64,000 nucleotides of DNA from contig OZ025261.1 of NCBI GenBank assembly GCA_964019135.1, forward strand, positions 36,198,820 through 36,262,819. Reading direction: 5' to 3'. The translations under genes and the position numbers were made by a program. The notes beneath the pieces were generated by a model, which was not told the DNA's origin, made no database searches, and was given only the letters and a program-made list of their open reading frames with translations. Positions within the stretch are counted from its first letter, which is position 1. Every line of letters starts with the position of its first letter. Positions 12,455 through 23,450 of this stretch are shown in pieces. The stretch is from Arenicola marina (taxonomy: Eukaryota; Annelida; Polychaeta; Arenicolidae).

Positions 12455-14627
12455 TTTAAAGCTGGGCGCGAAAAAAACGCCTTAAGTACGAGCAATTGAG
12501 TAGCCAAGAGAATTGGGAAAAATACAGAAAGCAAAGGAATCTCATAGGACGTCTTCGGAAAGTAAGCATGCAAAAGTACATAAAGGGGAAATGTAGCGAA
12601 GCTACGACTAACGGGAAGGAATTCTGGAAAGTTGTAAAACCACTGATATCAAGAAAAAACGCAAGCAGCGGAAACGTGTTACTGAAAGAGCGAGACGAAA
12701 TAATATCTGATCCATCAAAGGTAAGTGACATATTTAATCAATATTTCATAGACGTTGCCAAAGACATAGGCCAACTAGATGACATACCAGATGATCAACC
12801 AATAGACGAAACCCTTCTTTATCACAAAGATCATAAATCCCTTATGGCTATAAAGGAAAGTAACCAAGGTATAACGGAAACTTTTAACTTTCGGGCAGTA
12901 AGTAGCCACGAAATATACAATGCACTTAAAGGCATTGACGTGTCGAAGGCTAGTGGCTACGACAAGATACCTCCGAAGCTTATCAAGCTGGGAGCTGCCA
13001 TCCTGTGTGAGCCATTAAGGTATGTGTTAAATATGACGATTAAGTGTAATACGTTTCCAAAAGAACTAAAATACGCTGAAGTCACACCAATTTTCAAGAA
13101 GAAGGACAACTTAAATAAGGAAAACTACAGACCAGTAAGTGTTCTTCCCTGTATCTCCAAGATATATGAAAAAATATTGTGTGACCAGCTTATGTCCTTT
13201 ATGGAACCCAGGTTATCACCCAGACTATCTGGGTTTAGAAAGGGACACAGTTGTCAAAGCCTACTGATGCGCTTAGTTGAAGACTCCAAAAATGCATTAG
13301 ATAATGATCAAGTTATGGGAGCTATACTAATGGATCTCTCAAAAGCATTCGATTGTCTTCCACACAGATTATTGATTACCAAGATGAACGCTTATGGCAT
13401 AAGTAAACAATCATGTACGCTAGTTGCAAGCTATCTTACGAACCGCGAACAGAGGGTAAAACTAGGACATAATCGGAGCGAGTGGCTTACCCTCAAGAAA
13501 GGAGCACCACAGGGATCTGTTTTTGGTCCACATCTGTATAATGTGTTTACGAATGACCTGCTTGTATCCACCGCACGGGAAACCGATAAGTATAATTATG
13601 CTAATGATAACACTGTGGCGGCACAAGGTAAGGAGTTTAAGAAGGTTAAAGTAACTCTAGAGAAGGCGTTATCGGAGATAACAACGTGGTTCGTCGACAA
13701 TTACATGAAAGCGAACCCAAGTAAGTACCAGGCAATCGTGTTTGAAAAGAGAAACGAATTAAGTCAGCACAGATCGTTTTCGATTTCTGGAACAGAACTG
13801 GCAGCACAACAGGAAGTAACACTACTAGGTATTCAACTGGACGCTAGGTTAACTTTCGGCAACCATATATCAAGTTTATGCAAGAAGGCTGGAAAAAGTC
13901 TCAATGTTTTAGCTAGAGTTTCTAAATTAATGGATGTTGATAGCAAACTTACGTTATTTCATGCTTTTATTCTTTCACATTTTAATTATTGTCCCGTTGT
14001 ATGGCATTTTTGTGATATGAAAAATATGCGTAAGATTGAAAAGATACAGGAGCGGGCATTGAGGTATGTGTTTAATGACTTTAGATCAGAATACGCAGAG
14101 TTGAGGAAGAGAGCGGGTAGACCATTGCTATATGTTGAACGATTGCGCTGCATATCATTAGAAGTTTACAAGAGTATCAACAAGATTGGGCCTAGTTATC
14201 TTCATGACATGTATAACGTGAAGGAAAACAATTACATTTTAAAAAATGGGCCAAATATATGTATGCCACGCGTTAAGACAACAGCTTATGGCCATAATTC
14301 ATTGAAGTATCAAGGTAGCAAGCTATGGAACATGCTCAACAAGGAAACAAAGTTAGCCAAATCTGCCAAGGAATTTAAAACAACGCTGTCAACCTCGGAT
14401 GTGTTCTTGTGTCACTGTAATTCGTGCACATTATGTAACATAGCTAATGGGTAAGGTTTTATGAGATGCAAAGGTTGTTATATTGTCATTGTCATATGTA
14501 TATATGACTCATCCGCTCATGTCATTTTATCATTGTCGGTCAATAGCACGTGTGCTAATGTTTATTGTTGACTTTTACATACCGACGTTAAATAAAACTT
14601 TATCTTATCTTATCTTATCTTATCTTA
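12455..14627 (+). mobile_element. CR1/Jockey-superfamily LINE, 5'-truncated copy
   Basis: A non-LTR retrotransposon copy. It has the RT-bearing half of ORF2, a short 3' UTR, AATAAA at 14591-14596 and a pentanucleotide tail (TTATC)n at 14600-14627. No AP-endonuclease domain is present, so the copy is truncated at its 5' side, the usual outcome of target-primed reverse transcription. The reading frame can be followed upstream of 12496 to a stop near 12458, through residues ARKKRLKYEQ. The assignment rests on RT block spacing and on the C-terminal CPVVW...ERALRYV region; the exact clade would need a tree. Confidence 0.88.
12496..14454 (+). pseudogene. LINE ORF2 fragment: reverse transcriptase with C-terminal domain
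   Basis: 652 codons without a stop. The product would copy LINE RNA into DNA at a nicked target. Blocks seen in order: ENYRPVSVLPCISKIYEK, SGFRKGHSCQ, motif A ILMDLSKAFDCLPH with Asp at about residue 280, GAPQGSVFGP at about 336-345, then the palm motif at 368-371 reading YAND instead of the usual YADD. The first catalytic Asp is therefore Asn, explainable by one G-to-A change. The C-terminal region (FNYCPVVWHF and onward) is full length and ends at 14454. The apparent start at 12496 is TTG, an artefact of 5' truncation; no real start is present. The long open frame suggests a fairly young copy, but the palm substitution predicts an inactive enzyme. Confidence 0.88.
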
Positions 14628-14692
14628 ATGATGATATCGCGAATATCGAGGAATTCGCAGACTGCTATAACGGCTCGCGGTAAGTCTTCGCG

Positions 14693-14842
14693 CTACCAGG
14701 AATTGTACGGATAACGTTCCTCCAAAATTGCCAACAGCTTATCTGGAATCTTCTGTAATTCTGGGTGCCAATCGCGGAGATCGAAAAAGTTATCCCCCTC
14801 TCCAAGAAGACCTTTTATTGTCTCTATTGTCCCCCTGGCTGA
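14693..14842 (-). pseudogene. Unidentified minus-strand coding-like fragment
   Basis: About 50 codons on the minus strand without a methionine, between two stops. The composition is strikingly protein-like, with the stretch DNFFDLRDWHPELQ followed by KIPDKLLAILEERYPYNSW. After the stop at 14693-14695 the same frame continues with further protein-like residues (DLPRAVIAVCEFLDIRDI) to about 14640, 12 bp from the tail of the plus-strand LINE. I do not recognise the family. It could be a worn exon, a fragment of another transposable element, or chance. Confidence 0.3.
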
Positions 14843-14845
14843 CTA

Positions 14846-17039
14846 ACGCACAGAGCAACGAAAAATGCCTAAGTTTGATGTTCTATAGTTCCATTTCTCA
14901 GGGAGAGATTTGTTCGTGATGGTCATTTTCCAATGGTAGATAGGCCTAGATCTACGATGGTGACGGATCAGTAGATTTTGTGTTCGGTGTTTTTTTTGTA
15001 TATCTTAACAGTTTTATCCCGCGGCATTATTTTACATCTACAGAATATCAGCCATAAACGCATCATTAACCGGCACATCAACAGGGAGGTGATGGTGGGG
15101 GCCAATAGGGGGTCGGTGCGCCGGTTAGTTTACCAAGGTGACCAGGAAGGGGTGTGTGGGGTGTTGGGGGGGGGGGGGGGAGGGGTCTGAGGTGGCAACA
15201 GGATCTCTCTGTACTTGATGGGGTTTTCCGTTTGCGAGTTGAAAGGGGGTTATTGGCGTCACTGATTGCGAAGCGGATATCTTCCTGGCCTGATCGGAAC
15301 AAGACCATGCCATCATTGGCCTGCTGCTGCCCTCCTCACAGGCCTCACATGGCTTCCCCATTACCATGGCGATCACAACCCATACTTATACAGAGAGAGG
15401 GGCAACAGGCTGGTGCCACCCCGCCCTCTAAATATCGGTGTTTAGGCGGTCTGAGCGGGGCGGGTCCACGGACCATTCGACACGGTTGATCACAATAACC
15501 ATCTTTGCCATGCTGAGTAGAGCGTCAGAGAAGTCTGACTGGCGAATTTGATGCTTTTTTTCAGCCCCAGACGTCATAGTTGGGTCGGACATTCTCCTCA
15601 CTTATCTTTGCCCAGATGGACTGTCATTATAACTCGTAGCTACGTTCAGCCGTAGGCATACCTCATATAAAAATATACAATGTACGAAGTGTTCGGATCA
15701 TTTTGCCTCTATCGTCGAATAAGTTTTGGTGCCGGCGCACGTGTCTGGAAAGTAATTAGGTCGGGTCAAACGAGCTTTGTTCTTTACCAAGAGGTTCGGC
15801 CGCGCATTGACATTTAAAAAGGTTGTTTTCCGCAATAAACTTGTGAAGTAGAAGTGACAAAAACGTTTTTGTTTCAAAACTAAAGCAATATTTGTTGAAC
15901 TTTAATTGGCCAAGGCGGCCCCTAGTAACATTTGTTAACGATTTACATATATATAATGCGCATTCATGTATGCGTCAGCAGAATGTGGAATCGCGTCAAC
16001 CGCTTCGGTTGGCAACGTAGACCCGTAGAACAACGTAGAACCGTCCACCTCTTTTACACAGGTATTTTCCCCTAAAGCATAATATAGATAAGTGCTACCG
16101 AAACTGAATGCGAGCGTATATATATTAATTCAGCTATTCCGATACATCGAGATAAATATTCAAAATAAATCCCACACCGGCTTGCCATAATGCATATCTT
16201 TGGCGGGATGACGTAAACAGTACACGTTGTGACGTCATTTTTATAACATTTTGACGTCACAACTACTCAGTATTGTAGCCTAGATAGGGCTGTACAGTCA
16301 CTACGGGATCTTATCGACACCCCGCGAGACAGGGATACTTAGGCTCTACGTCAATGCCTAGCATCAACGGCCTGTACGTGCTGCCTACTTTCCGCTTGTT
16401 TGCCTTCACTCGCCTCACACAGAAGATCGGCTAAATTCTGTCCTTGGCTGCACAACTAACCACTGAATTTCTGCGCATATCAGAATTATAACCATTCGAG
16501 TAGGTTTATAGAATGCGGTTGTCTCATGAGTGACTGCCAGTGTCAGGCGATCTAATGTGTTGCGCGGGGTTTTCCATGTCGTATGATTTAATAATCATCA
16601 TGACTCGCATGTCTGCGCGCGGTATCTATGGTTACGTAACAACGCTCCTTATGTGGACTGACCAGGCGAGGAAAATGGTGTTCCGTTTGTCCAGAAATGT
16701 AAACATCGATGAATTGCCTCAAAATACAATGCTTCCAACAGTCTTATCGAACGGACGACATGCATTATGGAAAGATAAATGTCTTGTCTTTAACTATGTT
16801 ATGATTTCATAGTTAGCAATGCCTGGACCAAAGCAAACAAGAAAAAGAGAGTTGCTGCGAGGTATTCAGTGGGTCAAGACGTTCTTTTCACAGCTCTGAA
16901 TACTTACGGCGTTTACTGGCATTAGCGGATATCCTACGGTCACAAAGTTCAGTTCAGGGTGGATAACTCTGTACCCATCGATCGGATTTCTTTTCGCCGG
17001 GAAACTGTATATAGTTCGACCTTATTATTTCAGTTTTGT
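14846..17039. other. Unique stretch, no gene identified
   Basis: About 2.2 kb of mixed sequence with a 15-G run (15166-15180) and several short open frames on both strands, none with a recognisable domain. A CRE-like cluster at 16209-16259 is listed separately. Confidence 0.5.
16209..16259. promoter_or_regulatory. Phased CRE/ATF-like site cluster
   Basis: Contains TGACGTAA at 16209-16216 and two perfect TGACGTCA palindromes at 16230-16237 and 16252-16259. Spacings are 21 and 22 bp, about two helical turns, so all sites face the same side. TGACGTCA is the classical CREB/ATF site. No transcript start is evident nearby, so a regulatory function is only inferred. Confidence 0.35.
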
Positions 17040-17426
17040 TCGATACTTTATCACATTCTCTCACAGGTACCATAAAAGGGTGACAATCCAATCCAAGACA
17101 ATACCGACGTTTCTCCGGACACCACCCAGGATACGGCCTGCCAAAGTGGGCATATTGCGGATCCAGGGACCTCCCAAGTCTCCGAACGGGCAAGCACACC
17201 GCGCAAGAGAGACGAGCCGCCCCCTATGCGGATCCACAGCAAATCAAAGGCCCGCAACGTAAAGGACAACTCTGCACGATGTCACAGTCAGGGATGCTCG
17301 CCAACCACGCAAAACTTCAGTATGGCCGACTGGTGCACGCCGTCAAACAAACGGAAGACCTTAGCCGGTACCCCGCCAGCCGAATCTGAATGTAAACTCG
17401 CCAGAGGGAGCAACGGCGACGGCTGA
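17040..17426 (+). pseudogene. Possible remnant of LINE ORF1 C-terminus
   Basis: Sequence just upstream of the endonuclease has open plus-strand frames rich in Pro, Arg, Ser and Lys, ending in a stop at 17424-17426. Short stretches such as GHHPGYGLPKWAYCG hint at a worn zinc-knuckle region of the kind found in Tx1-type ORF1 proteins. The position fits and the sequence support is thin, so this is inference. Confidence 0.25.
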
Positions 17427-17606
17427 GTTCACAGTGCCCGTGGTCTTACATGGTCTAACACGGTAACGACACCCCTCCATCCCTGCGGACCTACCTCTAT
17501 GAACACTGGATTAATGAACAAAAACAATGTGAAACCTAGGATGAATTTGATATTTCATGTCAAAAGATAAATCCGGCAATGGGTGAAAATCAGAAAGGTG
17601 ATATCG

Positions 17607-18461
17607 TGACTTGTACCAGTCTTAATGTAAGAGGTTTACGGAAAAGAGTAAAACGTGAAAAGGTCTTCATGTTCCTTAAAAATAAGTGATTCTTCTCACA
17701 GTAGAGACACAGCCATTCTAGTCAGCACTAAGCTAGATTTTGAGTTGATTAGTGCACATATTGGTAATGAAGGTAGATCACTGTTAGTAAACTGTGTGAT
17801 AAAGGGAACAGAATATTGTTTGGTAAATGTGTATGCACCAAATGAAGGCAAAGCTAGAGTTGACTTCTTCAAGCATGTTCGTAATTGGATTCTCCAGAAC
17901 TCATGCAATGCCTCTCAAACTGTGGTTGGTGGGAATTTTAACACCGTGGATGCCAGTATTGACAGAAAATCTGGTCATCTTGACCATAGCTCATCTGAAT
18001 TTACTGTCTTTAAGAAAGTGTTAAATCTGGGGGATACTTACCGTTGTTTGAATCCTTTTAAAATGGAATACACGTATATAGACCCTTCTCCTCGAGGTAA
18101 TTCCGGTCGAATTGCTTATATACTTGTATCCGGAGATCTAATGGAAAAAGCTAGGACGGCAGATATTATTCACGCGCCCACACCAGACCATAAGTGGATG
18201 CTTTTCAAGATTCGCATCTCGTCTAGCACCCGTGGGAGAGGATACTGGAAACTCAACAATTCTCTATTAACAAATGAATCTTATACAACTGGGATTATTG
18301 ATATTTTAAAAGAAACGATAGAAGAGTATCAGGATTATTGCTGTAAAAGAGATCTATGGGACTTGTGCAAAATTAAATTTAAGGAGTTTTCCATACATTA
18401 TGGTATAATCCAAAGTAGAGTACGTAAAAATGCTGTGGAAAAGGTCGAGGAAGAGTTGTAG
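17607..18461 (+). pseudogene. LINE AP-type endonuclease domain, broken
   Basis: The domain begins with TSLNVRGLRKRVKREKVF at about 17614, the usual start of an L1/Tx1 endonuclease that would nick the target DNA. The frame stops after FLKNK (about 17686). The second open frame, 17655-18461, resumes at SSHSRDTAILVS; about 40 residues expected between them, including the QETH-type metal-binding block, appear to be deleted. Two active-site positions are altered: GGNFN (Asn at about residue 94) where GGDFN is usual, and GRIAYIL (Ala at about 154) where RIDYIL is usual. PDHKWM near 175 keeps the Asp-His pair. The domain should be inactive. Confidence 0.82.
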
Positions 18462-18539
18462 GTTGTCGAGAGAGACATAGTCCTTCATAGCTCTACTGAC
18501 TTGATAGTCAAAAGAACCACACTAAAGCAGATTACGATA

Positions 18540-19833
18540 TGTTGATGTGTGATACCGCAAAAGGAGCTCAGATACGTGCTAGGGCAGAATGGATAGAGCA
18601 AGGGGGAAAAATACGTCTTAGTTTCTTAATTTAGAAAAGTCTCGTCAATCTTATAATAGTATAGATATGTTAGAATCATCGGAGGGAATCCGTATCACAA
18701 ACAAAGATTGTATCCTGAAGGAATAACATCAATACTATGATAGCCTCTACAAAAGCAGGTCTCCCGACATTAACCATGTAAACATGTATATTGACGCCGT
18801 AAAGATTACAAATGTATTGTCAAAGGAAGATCGCGATCGCTGTGAAGGATATGTGTCAGTGCAGGAATGTTCAAATGCACTAATGGCAATGAAACTAAAC
18901 AAGTCTCCGGGAAACGACGGGCTCACCGTGGAGTTTTATCAAGCATTATGGCCATACATAAAAGATTTGTTAGTTGAATCATACAAAGAATGCTATGAGG
19001 AGGAAATGTTGTCGGTTTCACAACGCACGTCGCTTTTAACGCTCATTCATAAAGGCAACTCTCGTGGATTACTTAAAAACTACAGACCAATCACGCTATC
19101 TAATGTTGATTATAAGATCCTGGTACAAGCGCTGGCTCGGCGTCTTAAATCAGTCATATCTAGTATTATAAGCCCAGATCAAACTGGTTATATACCAAAA
19201 CGGTTTATAGGTTGCAATGTCCGTATGATGCAAGACGTTATAGATTATGCAAATCTTAAACATGTCAGTGGTAATCTTCTATTTTTGGACTTCGAGAAAG
19301 CTTTTGACAGTTTAGAATGGGATTTTCTACACCAGTCGCTGAAAAAATTTGAGTTCGGAAAATCATTCATCCAATGGGTCCGACTGTTGTATAAAGATTC
19401 ATCTGCGCGGGTCAAAAACAACGGTCACTTTTCAAATCCTGTTAACTTGTCTCGCGGTATAAAGCAGGGCTGTCCACTCTCGGCGATGCTGTTCGTCGTA
19501 GCTATTGAACTGCTGGCCAATAATTTAAAAAACAATAAGGGTATAAAGGGTTTCAAGGTTCGAATCAGACAGCAAGAGCACGAGCTAAGGATATCCCAAT
19601 ATGCTGACGACTTGACACTACTCTTACAAAACGCCGAACAAATTACAGGGGTGCTCGATGAATTAAATGAGTTTGAAAAAGGGGCAGGACTAAAACTAAA
19701 CCTAGCAAAAACCATGTGTATGAATGTCGGTCCCAGCGGGAATGAAAAAGAGGTAACCCCCCACGGTATAGCAATATTGGAAGAGCCTGTGAAGTGTCTA
19801 TCGGAAATGATAGTGAAGAGTGTAATAATTTAA
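18540..19833 (+). pseudogene. LINE reverse transcriptase, broken at both ends
   Basis: Between 18540 and 18784 the sequence still reads as the linker (MCDTAKGAQIRARAEWIEQG, then KSRQSYNS) but with stops. The long frame 18784-19833 contains NKSPGNDGLTVEFYQ, NYRPITLSNVDYKI, motif A LFLDFEKAFDSLEW (Asp at about residue 169), GIKQGCPLSAMLF and an intact palm motif YADD at 273-276. The frame is lost near 19800, where the upstream frame ends EEPVKCL and the downstream frame carries on with IGNDSEECNNLNC. Core RT residues look intact, in contrast to the endonuclease. Confidence 0.88.
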
Positions 19834-21252
19834 ACTGCACTAACAAACTACTATCCATAGAGAAAGTTTTAAGTACCTGGAAAAAAAGGAAGTTAACACT
19901 CTTTGGCAAGCTAACTGTAATAATAGCCTCAATTATCCCAAAGATATTGCTTATTGCAACCTGCGTTATAGTGCCACCCGACGTAGTTAAGAAACTTAAC
20001 AAGCTACTGTATAACTTTATCTGGAATAGAACGGAACGTATTAAACGTAATGTATTGATGTCACCAAAAGTGTATGGCGGAGTGGCAATGATAGACTTAG
20101 ACTCGTATATTGACTCCCTGAAAGCCAAGTGGCTGATACGACTACTTGCAGATGAAAATAATGCAAATTGGGCTGTCCTAGGTAAAGGATATTGCGAGCA
20201 GTTTCAAACACCAATCATTGACATGTGCTTCAGTGAAAAAAGTTCCTTGCCTGAGTTATCCAAATTGCCCACCTTCTATTCAAATATCATAAGTGCGTAC
20301 GCGAAAGCCAATGTTCGACCGAAGCCACAAGATATCGAGAGTTTACTTACTGAGTCTTTATGGGGAAACCAAAACGTAAGCCTAATGTTAGGTAACAGGA
20401 ATGTAAAAACATGCCTACTCTTTAATTCGTTTATTAAGGTTGGTATCACTAAAGTACACCATTTGAAATTCACAAATGGAAGTGTCGATGAAACCTACCT
20501 GTACCATATGATAAATGACCAGAGAGATATACTGCCTCAAACCAAGTTACTAAAGAAAGCTCTATATCCATATAGAGATATAATGTTAAAACTACGCGAT
20601 GTCATGACTATTTTACCTTGTGTAACTACAGGCTCTTTTACATGTTTAAACAATAATATCAAATCTAAAGACATATATAAAGCGTTAGTAAGCTGTAAGT
20701 ACGAAGTTAAGAACCTCTGAAGGCGTTAGACAATTGGTGTATGCTACCTGCTGAGGAAGATACATTGGCAGCTTTTAGTCGAAAAGTGATTGACATCACG
20801 GATTCTAAATTGTCAGAATTTAACTATAAGATTTTGCACAATATTTTAACTTGTAACTACAATCTGAAGAAAATGAAACTAAGAGAAAATGACTATTGTC
20901 CTTACTGTCGCGATTCTCATACCATACCTCACATGTTATTCTGGTGTGATTATATCAATAACATTTGGAAAGCTGTATCATTCGTAATGTGTAGAACTGT
21001 TACACCAGCCGACATCGTAACTGGTTGCAACAGCTATATAGGTAACTTTGGAATAACTGTATGCAGCTATATAATATATACAAAATCTACCTGATAATTA
21101 ACCAAAGAGAAACTAGCTGTATTCACTCCGATATCAATACATTATTTGTGGCTGAATTGAAACAAGAAATTAACATATACAGGGTAACCAGGGTAACAAA
21201 AATGAAAAATATATGTAACTGGCTTGAGAAACTAAACATTGCATTGACGTAA
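19794..21252 (+). pseudogene. LINE ORF2 C-terminal region with CCHC-like knuckle
   Basis: Continues the LINE after a frame change near 19800. The frame 19794-20720 contains KVLSTWKKRKLTLFGKLTVI and FIWNRTERIKRNVL, which are standard post-RT blocks of L1/Tx1 elements. After another break, 20741-21094 carries CPYCRDSHTIPHMLFWC, a C-x2-C-x7-H-x4-C arrangement typical of the L1/Tx1 tail domain. A last open piece ends at 21252, before the 3' UTR. Confidence 0.85.
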
Positions 21253-21371
21253 ACAATGTCTTTTCTTTCTCCATCATGTTTTATTGTTGTTGTGAATAGG
21301 TCAATTGGACCTGATGTACCTATGTACCGCACTTTTATTTTGAAAAAAAAAAAAACAAAAAAAAAAAAAAA

Positions 21372-21749
21372 GTTTCAAAACCACTCGATTCTTCACGCAC
21401 AAACCGCGCAGCTGGCCAGTTCCGAACACTCAACCCTTGACTACAATGAGTGCGCGTCAAGCAGCTGTAGCAAGGCACCAGCGGGATGCGCACTCGTTCT
21501 AAGGGCACGGATTTTTTTGTTGGTTCCCAAAAGACCTAAACCGGAAATAGAACCGGCGAGAACTGTACAGCCCAATTAAAAAGTTAATTTCTTCATGTAA
21601 TAAAAGATAGAACATAAAACTAGAGGCAAGTTTCGTTGATATATACATATATGTCTTACAGAAATCAATCTTTGACAGAGTGGAGGTTGACTTCCGGTGG
21701 ATTTCACCAGCTCCTTATTAACAGTATGGGATTTAGATATCATTTTATC
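21372..21749. other. Unique spacer
   Basis: Sequence between the poly(A) tail of one LINE and the minus-strand RT relic. Nothing is recognised, though it may hold the unrecognisable 3' part of that relic. Confidence 0.4.
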
Positions 21750-22610
21750 ATTTTTTTTATGTATGTGTTATCTAAAGAGCTTGCTACGCTCGCTACAATA
21801 TAACTAAGTGGTCTACTGTACTCCTGCTCAACCGATAAGTAGCTTGCTATTAGTTTTCTTCCGCCCATGGAATAAGCTTGTTGCTACGTATCTTCGTGAA
21901 TAGTTTGCTAACAGTACTTAAAGTGAAAATCCTCTATACTTATTATCTACGTCTTGGAACCCGATTTATAAAGTGGACTAATCTTTGGCTCTGACCAGAG
22001 TTTGGGTATTCCCTTATGGACATAATAAGGTAAACTATGCTACTCAGAATATCAATAAGCCCCAATTGGTTTTAAACATCTCGTAGATAATACCATCTGA
22101 GCCAGAAGCCTTTGACTTGGTGGCAAATCAATAACGCTTCTTATCTCGCCAATATAGATTTCTGCATTGACAACGGACCATTACAACATTCGATAGAGGT
22201 TTTGTCATGGGTTGTCATGTAGTCTTCTATTTCCTCCCAAGACTCCAGTTCTATGGTATGTTTGACATTTATTAACTTTTAAAAAATATGCGAACACTCA
22301 CGAAGTTGGATAGGGGGGGGGGGAGTTCTTTAGGGTTTTGGTCGTGAGCTTATTTATAGATTTCAGAAATCTTGTGCATCCGTACTGACACGATGTCGTA
22401 GATGGACATTTTCCTTTGTTCGACACGATACTGTAAAGCGAAGTTTGCCTCCTTGTATGACATTACGGATTGGCCTGAAAGTTATTTCCCGTAATAACTA
22501 AGCAATCTGTATTTTAGTTTCTTGGTCAGTTCACACTCAGCGTCCCACCGTTCTTTGTCATTTCGCTCTCTATCCTGGTACTTTCTCTTCTTAATCTTCA
22601 TGCTTGCCGG
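21750..22610 (-). mobile_element. Old minus-strand LINE reverse transcriptase relic
   Basis: Reading the minus strand from about 22600 down gives, across shifting frames, KERWDAECELTKKLKYRLL, SYKEANFALQYRVEQRK, then KSKASGSDGIIYEMFK at about 22125, then YRGFSLSTVSKLFTKI and NKLIPWAEEN. The last three match the order of RT fingers blocks (usual form NNKSPGPDGI, NYRGISL, LFxxIINNRL). No frame stays open long, so the copy is old. It differs from the other LINEs here and I cannot name its clade. Confidence 0.7.
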
Positions 22611-23450
22611 GGGGGGGGGTTGTACCAAATGTATTAATAGACCAGCAAAGAGATTTACATCGTTTAAAAACGTTCTGACATGTTTTGTACCATTAAAAAG
22701 CCGACTTTGATAGTCTGCTCTACTTCACTAAAATAAAGCAAAATTGGCGGAAAACTCATTCATAGAGACTCCGTTGCGCTCATTTGTCATAATGCCACTA
22801 CAATACGGAATTGCATGCTGGCCCTGACGCTGGTAGGCCCATGGAGTTTCTCGGGGATATGGTCACGCCATGGGTCGAAGCAAATCGGAAGCGAACAATC
22901 GCTAAATTTACATCGATCGAATTGTATAATTTCCATTAGCTTTTATTCCTATCCTGTTCAGCTTATTATAGACGAAAAGATTCATCACATTTTTCAACTG
23001 TTTTGCCATTTCCTTCGATTGTGTAGGCCGTACCCATTATCTTAATTTTCCCGTGTCCTTGTTTGCCCATCATATACCAGCGTGGGCGGAATAAAATGTC
23101 ATCCACATTGCCGGCTGTAGGTGTGCCTAGTTGTAGGCCACAGTACGGCCAGTCCTTTTACGCTGATAAATAATACTAGTCCTGGTCATTAATTCATGCT
23201 GGCACTATCCGGAATTACTTAGACAACATATAATAAGGCACCTAAATAAAGTGAGCTGATGGAACAGGTTTGTTTTGTTCCAACCCAAAAAGAGACAATT
23301 GCAACAAGCTGGCTTCTAATTCACTGAGCTGTAGTTGCGTTATGGCATGGTGATAGACCAACCATGGGGCGCAGTGCCCCGCCCCGCACCCTAGACCCTT
23401 ATCCCTCGATATGGTAAACATATCAACGCCACTTGCTGAACGGCTGAACT
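22611..23450. other. Unique flank of the giant array
   Basis: Unique sequence with a G-run at about 22609-22619 on its left edge. The last 40 bp lead into the first recognisable 33-bp unit. No gene is identified. Confidence 0.5.

Larger units (their letters stand above)
17040..21371 (+). mobile_element. L1/Tx1-type LINE copy, broken
   Basis: The parts lie in L1/Tx1 order: a possible ORF1 end, an AP-type endonuclease starting near 17607, an RT at 18784-19833, a long C-terminal region with a CPYC...H...C knuckle, a short 3' UTR and an A-rich tail (about 21343-21371). The poly(A) tail and the YADD-type RT with KAFDSLEW and GIKQGCPLS fit the L1/Tx1 group. The left end is uncertain. Several frame changes, stops and at least one internal deletion mean that no complete protein can be made. 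Confidence 0.88.

Noticed and set aside
14728-17269. Several 60-110-codon frames as host exons
   Set aside because: No domain, no consistent splice pattern and low protein-like character, apart from the minus-strand fragment reported separately.
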